From: Chloroflexota bacterium
GTDB lineage: Bacteria; Chloroflexota; UBA11872; VXOZ01
Assembly (NCBI GenBank): GCA_028874195.1
Contig: JAPPLM010000033.1
Location: 1-64,000 of the forward strand
Direction of reading: 5' to 3'
Length of the DNA: 64,000 nt
Made by a program: the position numbers and the translations under genes. A model generated the notes under the pieces. The model was not told the origin of the DNA, did not search any database, and worked only from the letters and a program-made list of their open reading frames with translations. Positions 26,355-34,878 of this stretch are shown in pieces. Position 1 is the stretch's first letter; the number at the start of each line of letters is the position of its first letter.

Positions 26355-27971
26355 TTGGCGTACAGTTTTCAGACCCTGCGTGGCGACATATTTGGCGGCA
26401 TCACCGCGGCGGTGGTGGGCTTGCCGGTATCGCTGGCCTTCGGTGTGGCATCCGGTCTTGGGCCGCTGGCCGGCATTTACGGCGCCATTGCCGTCGGGTT
26501 TTTTTCGGCGGTCTTCGGCGGTACCAAGTCACTGATATCGGGTCCCACCGGCCCCATGGCCGTCGCTATGGCCGTCATCGTCACCACCCACGCCGACACA
26601 CTCGCCGAAGCTTTCACCATCGTCATCATGGCCGGTCTGATCCAGATTGCGCTCGGCGTAATGCGGATCGGGCGCTTCGTGGCCTTCACGCCGTACTCCG
26701 TGATATCCGGGTTCATGTCCGGCATTGGCATCATCATCATGCTCCTCCAGACGCTCCCGTTCCTGGGAGCGGCGGGCGCGACGGGCGGGCCGCTCGAGGC
26801 CGTGCGCGCGTGGCCGAACGCAATGAACAACGTCAACTTCAGCGCGCTCGCTATTGCCGCCGTGACGCTCGTGGTCGGTGTGCTTTGGCCTCAGCAATTG
26901 CGCAGGTTCTTCCCTTCCACTTTGGCGGCGCTCGCTGCCGGCACACTGCTGAGCATGCTGTGGCTATCCAACGTACCGGTCATTGGCGAAATGCCCACCG
27001 GTTTGCCGCAGATTGCCATGCCAATCATTTCGGCCGAAATCCTCGTCAGGGCCATCGAGCCTGCCTTGATCCTCGCGCTGCTCGGCTCAATCGACAGTCT
27101 GCTCACGTCGCTGATTGCCGACGCCATGACCCGCACCCGCCACAACCCGAACCGTGAGTTGGTCGGCCAAGGTGTCGGGAACTTGGTGGCGGGCCTCGTT
27201 GGCGGCTTGCCCGGCGCCGGCGCGACTATTGGCACCGTAGCCAGCGTCCGCGTCGGCGGGCGCACCCAAGTGTCCGGCGCCCTGTACGTGGCGATCCTGC
27301 TGGCGCTCGTGCTCGGTCTCGGCAGGTACGTCGAGGCGATACCCCACGCCGTGCTCGCCGGTATCCTGATGAAGGTTGGTTGGGACATCATCGACTGGCG
27401 CTTCATCACGCGCCTGCACCGGGTGCAGCGCGAGCACCTGCTGGTGATGGTGATTACGCTGGGTCTCACGGTATTTGTCGACCTCGTTACCGCCGTGGCC
27501 ATCGGTCTCATCGCCGCCGGTATGGCCAGCGCGCGCCAATTCGAGCGCCTGGAACTCGACCGGGTTGTCTCTGTGCCGCTGCTGGACCAAAGTTTCTTTG
27601 GTAGTGAGGAAACCGAAGAGGAAAAGGACGCCTTCTCCGCGCGTGTCGGCCTGGTTGCGCTGCGGGGCAGCTTCTCGGTTGCCTCGTCCAACAAGCTCAT
27701 CAACACCATCAGCGTCGACATCCGCGATCACGAGGTTGTAATCCTTGACTTCACGGAAACCGTCTACATCGACGACAGCGCCGCCCTGGTAGTCGAGCAG
27801 ATGATCGATAGCGCCATCGCGGAAGACACCGAATACATCATCATGGGCCTCACCGGCCCGCCCGCGTTCGCCCTGCGCGCGCTCAACGTCTTGCAGCGCG
27901 TTCCCGCCGACCAATTCGCCAAGAATCTCGATGAGGCCAAGGATATCGCGCAACGGCTGCTGGCGGAGTGA
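26355..27971 (+). CDS. SulP-family anion transporter with STAS domain
   Basis: SLC26/SulP secondary transporter (538 aa) for sulfate, bicarbonate or another anion at the inner membrane. The N-terminal membrane domain opens with the family's DIFGGITAAVVGLPVSLAFG and ISGPTGPMAVAMA (about residues 10-75). LLGSIDSLLTSLIAD and GLPGAGATIGTVASVR are conserved core blocks near 237-300. The cytoplasmic STAS domain begins near residue 432 (LRGSFSVASSNKL) and has the DFTETVYIDDSAA strand-helix. It resembles BicA-type members in length, but bicarbonate specificity is not provable here. The start is TTG 26355, with a weak upstream GTAGGTCAG. Monocistronic. Confidence 0.92.
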   Translation: MAYSFQTLRGDIFGGITAAVVGLPVSLAFGVASGLGPLAGIYGAIAVGFFSAVFGGTKSLISGPTGPMAVAMAVIVTTHADTLAEAFTIVIMAGLIQIALGVMRIGRFVAFTPYSVISGFMSGIGIIIMLLQTLPFLGAAGATGGPLEAVRAWPNAMNNVNFSALAIAAVTLVVGVLWPQQLRRFFPSTLAALAAGTLLSMLWLSNVPVIGEMPTGLPQIAMPIISAEILVRAIEPALILALLGSIDSLLTSLIADAMTRTRHNPNRELVGQGVGNLVAGLVGGLPGAGATIGTVASVRVGGRTQVSGALYVAILLALVLGLGRYVEAIPHAVLAGILMKVGWDIIDWRFITRLHRVQREHLLVMVITLGLTVFVDLVTAVAIGLIAAGMASARQFERLELDRVVSVPLLDQSFFGSEETEEEKDAFSARVGLVALRGSFSVASSNKLINTISVDIRDHEVVILDFTETVYIDDSAALVVEQMIDSAIAEDTEYIIMGLTGPPAFALRALNVLQRVPADQFAKNLDEAKDIAQRLLAE

Positions 27972-28127
27972 AACCATGCAATTGGTGCCACACCCAATGC
28001 TGCGAACGGCTGGAGTGAAGCGTGGAGATACGCATAAGGCGAGCCAATCCGCAGGGCCGCAGGCGCGGCAATTCTCAGCCCGCCATGTACCGTCTACACG
28101 TCGCGCCCGATACGCCCAGCATCACCA

Positions 28128-31007
28128 CTACGGGAGGACGATGCGGAGCGCGGTTCCCCAGAAGGTGAGCACGTACACCTCGCCATCGGCATCGGTGCCG
28201 AATGACGAAACCGACCGCGGGCTCACGGCGATCTCAACCACGTCGCCGCCATCCGGAGGCAGCGCCCACAGTTGCCCGCGGCAGAAGTCCGAGAAGAGGT
28301 AGTGCCCGACGAGCGCCGGGATGGCCTTTCCCCGGTACACCAGGCCGCCCGTGACCGAGCAACCGAGGTGGTGTCCGTACTCCACAACGGGCAGGATGGT
28401 GTCAGTCGGATCACACCCCACCCGGGGAATATTGCAGCGCGTGCCTTCTAACCGGGCCCAGCCGTAGTTGCCGCCGGCCTCGATGCGGTCGATCTCCTCG
28501 ATATCCTCTCTCCCGACATCGCCCGCCCACAGGACGCCGGTTGCCGGGTCGAACGCCATCCGCCACGGGTTGCGTAGCCCGTACGCCCAGATCTCGGGCC
28601 GAGCGCCCTCTACTTCCACGAACGGGTTGTCGGGCGGGACGGCGTAGGGCGAGGCTTCTGAGGCCTCACTCACGTCGATGCGGATGACACTGCCCAGCAG
28701 GTTTCCTAGGTTCTGGCCATTTTGGGACAATCCTCCGTCGCCAAGGCTGAGGTACAGCATCCCGTCGGGTCCGAAGCGGATGCTGCCGCCGTTGTGGTTA
28801 AGACGCGGCTGCCCGACCTCCAGGACTACGAGCTCGGAGCCGGAACGTACGCGCCGCGGGTTATCGAGGTCCACCGAGAAGCGCGAGAGCCGCGTCCTGA
28901 GCGGCACACCCCGCACTGAATAGTAGAGCCAGAGATGGCCGGTCTCCTCGAACCGTGGGTCAAGGGCGACGCTGAGGAGGCCATCCTCGGTACTTACCAA
29001 AGATACCTGGTCACTGATGTCGAGCAGCTCGACGAACTCGTCGCCATCGGGGTGAGGCAGCAGCAGGATACGGCCTTCCCGCTCGGCTACGAACGCGCCG
29101 GAGCCGGCTGGCCCAATCGGGTACGTGCCAATCTCGACCGGCTGCTCGAACTTTCGTCCGCCGAACACCTCCTGGAGTGCGACCGCGAGCGGAGCCTGGG
29201 AGGGCTGGGGGGCCGTGCCCGCAGGCGCGACACGAACCGGTACCGGACTGCCCGGAATCTCCCCACTCAATTGGTTACCGGTGACCCACAGACTTGTCAG
29301 TTTGGCGAGGCTGCCCAGTGCCGGTGGAAACTCCCCGGTTAGTTGATTGTTGTGAAGCCACAGCTGTTCGAGATTCGCTAGGTTGGCCAGTTCCGACGGA
29401 ATCTCTCCGGTCAGCCGGTTACTGGTGAGCCGCAGACTTATCAGGTTGGCGAGGCTGCCCAGTTCCGGCGGAATTTCACCGGTCAGCCCGTTACCGCTGA
29501 GCCACAGCTGTTCGAGATTCGCTAGGCTGCCCAGTTCCGGCGGAATCTCCCCGCTTAGCCGGTTACTTTCGAGCCACAGTTCTTTCAAGTTGGCGAGGCT
29601 GCCCAGTTCCGATGGTATCTCCCCGCTCAGTTGGTTACCGCTGAGCCACAACTGTTCGAGATTCGCTAGGCTGCCCAGTTCCGGCGGTATCTCCCCACTC
29701 AGTTGATTAGTGCTGAGCCGCAGAATTGTCAGGTTGGCGAGGCTGCCCAATTCCGGCGGTATCCCTCCGGTCAGCTGGTTCCGTTCGAGCCGCAGCCATG
29801 TCAGGTTGGCGAGGCCGCCCAGTTCCGATGGTATCTCCCCGGTCAATTGGTTACCGTTGAGGCCCAGCCATGTCAGGTTGGCAAGTCTGCCCAGCTCCGG
29901 CGGAATCTCCCCGGTCAGTTGGTTCCAGTCGAGGCTCAACCATGTCAGGTTGGCGAGGCCGCCCAGTTCCGATGGTATCTCCCCGGTCAGCCGGTTACTG
30001 CCGAGCCACAGTCTTGTCAGGTTGGCAAGTCTGCTCAACTCCGGCGGTATCTCCCCGGTCAACTGGTTCCCGCTGAGGCCCAACCTTGTCAGGTTGGCGA
30101 GGTCGCCCAGTTCCGTTAGTATCTCCCCGGTCAACTGGTTCCCGATGAGAAACAGCCATTCCAGGTTGGCGAGGCTGCCCAGCTCCGGCGGTATCTTCCC
30201 GCTCAATTGGTTCCGATTGAGCCACAGTCCTGTTAGGTTGGCGAGGCTGCCCAACTCCGGCGGTATCTCCCCGGTTAGCTGATTCCGATTGAGCCGCAGT
30301 TCTGTCAGGTTAGAGAGGCTGCCCAGCTCCGGCGGTATCTTCCCGCTCAATTGGTTCCGATTGAGCCACAGTCCTGTTAGGTTGGCGAGGCTGCCCAACT
30401 CCGGCGGTATCTCCCCGGTTAGCTGATTCCGATTGAGCCGCAGTTCTGTCAGGTTAGAGAGGCTGCCCAGCTCCGGCGGTATCTCCCCGCTCAACTGGTT
30501 ATTGCTGAGGCTCAGGTGTGTGACGCGTCCGCTTGCGTCAACGGTAACGCCGTGCCATTCTCCGATTGGCGCACTGCTCAGCCACTTGCCGCTGTGCTCC
30601 CACTGTTCGCCACCTGTGGCGTTGAACAGGGCGACGAGCGCCTCTCTGTCCCGTGCCACGGCCGCGGCGATGCCGCCGGGGGCGTAGTCCGCTTCCCATT
30701 CAAAGCGTTCGGTGTTGAGCCGCTGCACGAGGCCGTTGGGACCGTTGATCCAGGTGCGGTAGCCGTCGGTGAAGGCGGTAAAGTTGTCAGCCTTGCGCCA
30801 GACCAGCAGGCCGCCAGTGGTCTGCTGCTCGCTGTTGCCGTTGGCAGCGTAGCGTTGATCCTCCAGGCACTCGCCGACGATATCGTGGCCGATGAGATCG
30901 CGCAGCGTCTTGAAGCCGAACACGAACTGGCAGTCGGCGGCGAGAACCGTACTCGGTGCAAGCAGCGCCAAAAGAAGTCCAAGTATGAGCCCACTAAGGC
31001 GTTTCAA
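28128..31007 (-). CDS. Secreted LRR protein fused to a glucose/sorbosone dehydrogenase-type beta-propeller
   Basis: A multi-domain secreted protein (about 959 aa). Residues 1-24 are a signal peptide (MKRLSGLILG, hydrophobic core, cleavage after VLAA). Residues 25-110 are the CQFVFGFKTLRDLIG...WRKADN...TWINGPNG module, also found in the RCC1 gene upstream. About 18 plant-type leucine-rich repeats of 24 residues follow (about 164-596), with consensus LxLxxNQLTGEIPPELGSLANLT. From about 620 a six-bladed propeller of the GSDH family appears, with HNGGSIRFGPDG, GLRNPWRMAFDP, GNYGWARLEG and FSDFCRGQLWAL. It may bind and oxidise sugars outside the cell; PQQ binding cannot be confirmed. TTG 31007 has GAGG upstream and gives a clean signal peptide. 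Confidence 0.85.
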   Translation of the reverse strand: MKRLSGLILGLLLALLAPSTVLAADCQFVFGFKTLRDLIGHDIVGECLEDQRYAANGNSEQQTTGGLLVWRKADNFTAFTDGYRTWINGPNGLVQRLNTERFEWEADYAPGGIAAAVARDREALVALFNATGGEQWEHSGKWLSSAPIGEWHGVTVDASGRVTHLSLSNNQLSGEIPPELGSLSNLTELRLNRNQLTGEIPPELGSLANLTGLWLNRNQLSGKIPPELGSLSNLTELRLNRNQLTGEIPPELGSLANLTGLWLNRNQLSGKIPPELGSLANLEWLFLIGNQLTGEILTELGDLANLTRLGLSGNQLTGEIPPELSRLANLTRLWLGSNRLTGEIPSELGGLANLTWLSLDWNQLTGEIPPELGRLANLTWLGLNGNQLTGEIPSELGGLANLTWLRLERNQLTGGIPPELGSLANLTILRLSTNQLSGEIPPELGSLANLEQLWLSGNQLSGEIPSELGSLANLKELWLESNRLSGEIPPELGSLANLEQLWLSGNGLTGEIPPELGSLANLISLRLTSNRLTGEIPSELANLANLEQLWLHNNQLTGEFPPALGSLAKLTSLWVTGNQLSGEIPGSPVPVRVAPAGTAPQPSQAPLAVALQEVFGGRKFEQPVEIGTYPIGPAGSGAFVAEREGRILLLPHPDGDEFVELLDISDQVSLVSTEDGLLSVALDPRFEETGHLWLYYSVRGVPLRTRLSRFSVDLDNPRRVRSGSELVVLEVGQPRLNHNGGSIRFGPDGMLYLSLGDGGLSQNGQNLGNLLGSVIRIDVSEASEASPYAVPPDNPFVEVEGARPEIWAYGLRNPWRMAFDPATGVLWAGDVGREDIEEIDRIEAGGNYGWARLEGTRCNIPRVGCDPTDTILPVVEYGHHLGCSVTGGLVYRGKAIPALVGHYLFSDFCRGQLWALPPDGGDVVEIAVSPRSVSSFGTDADGEVYVLTFWGTALRIVLP
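30181..30468 (-). repeat. Perfect 144-bp tandem duplication within the LRR array
   Basis: Bases 30181-30324 and 30325-30468 appear identical and encode two 24-residue LRR units each. The wider array (about 29270-30510) has a 72-bp period with ordinary divergence, so this duplication is recent or maintained by conversion. Confidence 0.85.
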
Positions 31008-31085
31008 CGTAGCGACCTCATTATGTGCGCGTGGACACCCTCGGCTTGCCACACCAGTGAAGCTGGCGTTGTGAGTTGCAAGCGA

Positions 31086-32900
31086 TCACGGCAGCGCCGT
31101 CGACGCAGTGAACCGAGCGGGATAGGGGATGACCCCGGCTGCGCCCCAGCAGACGAGCCCGCCTTCGCTGTCGATGCCGCACATGTGGCGCGTCCCGGCG
31201 CCCAGGCTCTGGAACCCGGTCATGGCCAGTATCTCACTGCTGGGCAGATACTGGCTCTTCTCATTGTTCCAGCACGACAGCGAGCCGTCGCTCTCCCTGA
31301 TCGCGCAGTTGGGATTGCCGCCCGTGGCGATATCGACGTAGTTGATGTCGCCGAAGCCCTGCGCGTCATCGCTCCCGCCGGGCACGGCATAGCGGCTGTC
31401 GGCGTGGTAGCCCCAGCAGACCGCCTTCTTGTCGTCGCGGATCGCGCATGTGTGCCCTTCGCCAGCCGTGATGTCGATGTACCGGTGCGCGCCGCTCGGC
31501 GAAATCGTCGACGTGTGATTGCCCTTGCCGCCGATGTCGTCGGGTGTGCCGTCGCCCTCCCGGTCGAAGAAGATCGTCTCTCCCCAGCAGACTATGCTCT
31601 GGTCGCTCTTAATTGCACAGATGTGGGTTGCGCCAACGGCGACATGGGAGAAGGTGCCGCTGGGCTCATTTAGGCGGTCGTGGCTATCGTTGCCCCAGCA
31701 CTCGATCGTGCCGTCGGTCTTGATCCCGCAGGTCAGATCGGGACCGGCGTCCAGCGTGGTGAATGTGCCGGTGGGCGGGACTGCGGCGGCAATCGTCTGG
31801 CCGGCTATGTTTGTGCCTGCCGGACCCACACCGCCCCAGCAGGCGACCGTGCCGTCGGATTTCAGCGCGCATGCGTGGACGTGGCCGGATGAGACCTGTA
31901 TGAATGTTCCCGTAGCAGGCGCGTTGAGCTGTTTCCAGCCATTGCGCCCACCCCAACAGACGATGTTTCCATCGGAATTCAGCGCGCAACTGAAGCCGTC
32001 CCCGCCGTCAGTCTGCTCGAACGCCCCCATCGGCGGCGTGAACAGGCCGCCGTCGTCGATGCCCCAGCAGGTGAGTGCATTATCGGCGTCCAGTGCGCAG
32101 TTGGCGAAACTGCCGACCGAGATGGATGCGAATGAGCCGGCGGGAGCGGTCGTCTGGCTCGGATATGCGAGTTGCCAACCCCAACAATGGATTGTGCCGT
32201 CTTCCGCGAGGCCGCAACCGTAGAGATCGGTGGCGCTCATCTCGATCGCGGTGAACTTGACCCCGGCCGGCGCGGTATTGATCTGTACGTTGGGGCTGCG
32301 GGAATCGGAGTCACCCGGTAAGGGGTTGTTGTACGCCGAGTGGCCGCCCCAGCACTCGACGGAGCCGTCCTTGGCCAGGGCGCAGCCGTTATACAAGGCC
32401 AACGTGACATCGACGAACGGACCCGCGCCAATGGGCCCCGCCGAACGGTTATGGGACTGCCGGCCGAAGCACACGACGGAGCCGTCTTTGCGGATGGCGC
32501 AGGCATTTGCGAAGCCCGCCTCCACCATAGTCCAGTCGGTGATCGCCGCGCCGTTGTCATCGGGAATCACCAAGCGGGCGTCGCCCGCCTTGCCCCAGCA
32601 GACGAGTTCGCCGTTCGTCTTGATCGCGCAGGCGTGGTAGTTGCCCACGCTCAGGGAGCCGGGCTTGAATTTGACCGTGCTCGGAGGCGTGTTCACCCAG
32701 CCGGTGTAGTCGGCTGCGGGATTGGCGATCCACTCGCTCCAGTCCCGATGGTCGCTCTCGCGGTGTGTGCCGTTCTCCTGTTCCGGGTAACCCCAACACA
32801 TCACGCTGCCGTCGGTCAGGATACCGCAGGTGAAGAAGGAACCGGCGGAGATGGAGTCAAACCGCTGCGAACGGTAGCGCCACCTGCCCCAATCGCTCAC
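31086..32900 (-). CDS. RCC1-type beta-propeller repeat protein, downstream part
   Basis: A 604-residue frame with 13 repeats centred on CAIKxDGSVxCWG, spaced about 40-50 residues. Each carries a pair of cysteines across one blade and resembles RCC1/BLIP-II propeller blades. There is no signal peptide here; it lies in the upstream frame (32897-33409), which also holds one more repeat, for 14 in total, enough for two seven-bladed propellers. The GTG start overlaps the upstream TGA as GTGA. Either the two are translated by coupling, or one gene has been split by a frameshift; domain continuity favours the second. It probably functions outside the cell as a binding scaffold. The LRR gene follows 78 nt downstream. 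Confidence 0.8.
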   Translation of the reverse strand: MSDWGRWRYRSQRFDSISAGSFFTCGILTDGSVMCWGYPEQENGTHRESDHRDWSEWIANPAADYTGWVNTPPSTVKFKPGSLSVGNYHACAIKTNGELVCWGKAGDARLVIPDDNGAAITDWTMVEAGFANACAIRKDGSVVCFGRQSHNRSAGPIGAGPFVDVTLALYNGCALAKDGSVECWGGHSAYNNPLPGDSDSRSPNVQINTAPAGVKFTAIEMSATDLYGCGLAEDGTIHCWGWQLAYPSQTTAPAGSFASISVGSFANCALDADNALTCWGIDDGGLFTPPMGAFEQTDGGDGFSCALNSDGNIVCWGGRNGWKQLNAPATGTFIQVSSGHVHACALKSDGTVACWGGVGPAGTNIAGQTIAAAVPPTGTFTTLDAGPDLTCGIKTDGTIECWGNDSHDRLNEPSGTFSHVAVGATHICAIKSDQSIVCWGETIFFDREGDGTPDDIGGKGNHTSTISPSGAHRYIDITAGEGHTCAIRDDKKAVCWGYHADSRYAVPGGSDDAQGFGDINYVDIATGGNPNCAIRESDGSLSCWNNEKSQYLPSSEILAMTGFQSLGAGTRHMCGIDSEGGLVCWGAAGVIPYPARFTASTALP

Positions 32901-33409
32901 TGCCCTGCAGCGTCTTCGCCCCAGCAGGTGACGAGGCCGTCGGACTCAAGGACGCATGCGTGGTTCTGGCCAACCTCAACCTGTAGTATTGACCTGGGCA
33001 TGGCGATGCCGCCGCCGGGGGCATAATCTGCTTCCCATACAAAGCGTTCGGTATTGAGCCGCTGCACGAGGCCGTTGGGGCCGTTGATCCAGGTGCGGTA
33101 GCCGTCGGTGAAGGAGGTGAGGTTGTCGGCTTTGCGCCAGACCAGCAGGCCGCCGGTGGTGTGCTGCTCGCTGTTGCCGTTGGCGGCGTAGCGTTGATTC
33201 TCCAGGCAGTCGCCCACTACCTCGTGACCAATGAGGTCACGGAGTGTCGCAAAGCCAAGCACGAATTGGCAATTAGCACCTGCGACCGCGGACGAAAATA
33301 TGAGGAAAAGACCGAGCAAGAGTGCGCCAAGCAGGGGGAGAAACAGAAATAGCTTGCGGCTGGCTGCTCTAGAACGCCAACTCCGGTGGGTTGCGTCGAG
33401 TTTAACCAC
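32897..33409 (-). CDS. Secreted N-terminal module plus first RCC1 repeat, upstream part of the split gene
   Basis: A 170-residue frame. A basic start is followed by a signal/membrane segment (LFLFLPLLGALLLGLFLIF, about residues 20-38). Then comes the same module as in the LRR protein: CQFVLGFATLRDLIGHEVVG, RYAANGNSEQHTTGGLLVWR and TDGYRTWINGPNGLVQRLNT. It ends in one RCC1 unit (CVLESDGLVTCWG) and stops at TGA 32897-32899. GTG 33409 is chosen because AAGGAG lies at good spacing; ATG 33430 is an alternative. The first repeat being cut off from the other 13 suggests a frameshifted gene. Confidence 0.75.
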   Translation of the reverse strand: MVKLDATHRSWRSRAASRKLFLFLPLLGALLLGLFLIFSSAVAGANCQFVLGFATLRDLIGHEVVGDCLENQRYAANGNSEQHTTGGLLVWRKADNLTSFTDGYRTWINGPNGLVQRLNTERFVWEADYAPGGGIAMPRSILQVEVGQNHACVLESDGLVTCWGEDAAGQ

Positions 33410-33601
33410 TAGGAGCACTCTCCTTATCATATCGTCGAAGTTACGCTCATTCCCGAACGTACCATACAAAGATTGCTATTTGGTTGTCAACCGTCTGGCG
33501 CCGGGTATTTCGCCGTGTGGAGCAAACCGCAGGAACACATCCATATGCCACTGCAAGCAACGTCAGCACGTCTAGACCTTCAGCGTGAAGCTTATGGTGA
33601 G

Positions 33602-33628
33602 GGTTCTTGATTTTATCAAGCGTGGTGG
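33602..33628. repeat. Copy of the tRNA-Val 3'-flank repeat
   Basis: GGTTCTTGATTTTATCAAG is followed, after two mismatches, by TGGTGG. It matches 40701-40727 at 25 of 27 positions, where TGGTGG is the complement of the tRNA's CCACCA end. The core CTTGAT-TTT-ATCAAG is itself a hairpin. Confidence 0.7.
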
Positions 33629-33681
33629 CCGGGCGAAAAGCTGCATCTTAGCGGCAGGACCAAGTGTGGCCACGAACGGGG

Positions 33682-34254
33682 TCATAGGTCCAGATACCAA
33701 AGCAGCCGTACTTCATCGGGGTACTCCGGGTAGGCGCCACGCTGTACGTCTCTAAGGGTGCAGCCCTGCTTGGCATAGAATTTGCAGGCCCGCACATTGA
33801 TGTCCTGCGTTTCCACCTTGAGTTGCCGGCACCCTTTGGCGCGTGCCCAGGCGGCGGCATAAGCGAAGAGCCGTGTTCCTATGCCCGTGCGGCGGTGGTC
33901 CGGATGAACGCGCAGGTCCCAGAGCACCGCGAGATCATCGCGTCCCTCCAGCATGTCGGCGCCAGGCGTATTCCACGCGACGACAGCGCCGCCCACCCGC
34001 GCTCCTTGCTCCATTGCCGCCAGGACAATCCAGTTGGAAATGTCCCATCTTGCTTGCCAGCGCAGCGGCCGCTCCGCGCCGGCATCGTAGTCCTTGATGA
34101 ATGGCGGACAGACCGCTTCCTCCACCAGCCGCCAACCGCCGGCGCCACCTGTGATCTCTTCGACTCTGTAGCGAGTACAGACGGTAAACGCGATGGGCAA
34201 CTCGCCGTAGCCGCGCAAGTGCTCCTCATTCGGTTCGAGTGCTTTTACGATCAA
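33682..34254 (-). CDS. GNAT-family N-acetyltransferase
   Basis: Acetyl-CoA-dependent N-acetyltransferase (190 aa from TTG 34254). The motif A region is LRVHPDHRRTGIGTRLFAYA, with the acetyl-CoA phosphate-binding R-R-T-G-I-G. LKVETQDINVRACKFYAKQGC is the classical motif B, and DEVRLLWYLDL the C-terminal strand. The sequence, with VEEAVCPPF and WVLDLRV-like elements, resembles streptothricin or spermidine-type acetyltransferases; the acceptor is unknown. Longer in-frame starts up to 34326 read through arginine/proline-rich sequence and are unlikely. Monocistronic. Confidence 0.85.
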   Translation of the reverse strand: MIVKALEPNEEHLRGYGELPIAFTVCTRYRVEEITGGAGGWRLVEEAVCPPFIKDYDAGAERPLRWQARWDISNWIVLAAMEQGARVGGAVVAWNTPGADMLEGRDDLAVLWDLRVHPDHRRTGIGTRLFAYAAAWARAKGCRQLKVETQDINVRACKFYAKQGCTLRDVQRGAYPEYPDEVRLLWYLDL

Positions 34255-34878
34255 CGCGCCTCGCCTTTCGCCGGCAGGAGTGGCCGGGCTGCGCAGCCAC
34301 ACAAGACACCTACCGCCCCAAACCAAAGTCCTTCAATAGCAAGATGTCGCGGAGAGGGTCTGTCCATTTGTACTGTTCCGGTTGTCATTGATGAAAGTGA
34401 CAGGTAATTCGTTGACAGAATTGGACCAAGAACAAAGGTGGAGGTCACCAGAGTAGTAATCGCGTGCAAAGGTAATAGACTACAGTGGCTTTTCTCTAAG
34501 CTTGAAATAGCGCATTTGTTCGTCACTCCGGCGAACGCCGGAGTCCAGGGCACGCGGAGAAGATGGATTCTGCGCCCCCGCACGGGGGCGAGTTTTCACG
34601 GGAATGACGGGCAAAAGGCGAACTCTGCACTTGCCACATTGGATCGACAGACGACGCTGTCAACGAATTAGTCAACACTTACAATTGACGGCGAGGCGAA
34701 GTCTACCTCGTGAAGACGGAGCGCGGCTGCGGGAATGTACTGGGTTTGCTCCCATGCACCATCGCCACCTATCTATCTTAACATCAGAGTTTTGACGTGT
34801 AATAATAGACAACGAACCCCCTGTGTTAGGAATAGGTCGCATTAGCAAGAGCAGCCACTGCGGAGGTTGACTTTCTCA
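34255..34878. other. Long gap with short repeats
   Basis: No gene is recognised. A perfect hairpin ACTCCGGCG-AA-CGCCGGAGT lies at 34525-34544, and an ACGGGAATGACGG copy at 34598-34610. A 14-bp inverted pair, TAATTCGTTGACAG (34405-34418) and its complement (34657-34670), brackets these repeats. Confidence 0.5.

Noticed and set aside
26529-27977. Long minus-strand frames inside the SulP gene
   Set aside because: The SulP and STAS motifs are on the plus strand; antisense products are His/Asp/Arg-rich without motifs.
29383-30282. Plus-strand repetitive frames opposite the LRR array
   Set aside because: They are antisense readings of the LRR repeats; the minus-strand frame has the signal peptide and consensus LRR pattern.
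29270-30510. Regular direct repeats that could suggest a CRISPR array
   Set aside because: The period is 72 bp with no unique spacers, it is fully coding for leucine-rich repeats, and there are no cas genes.
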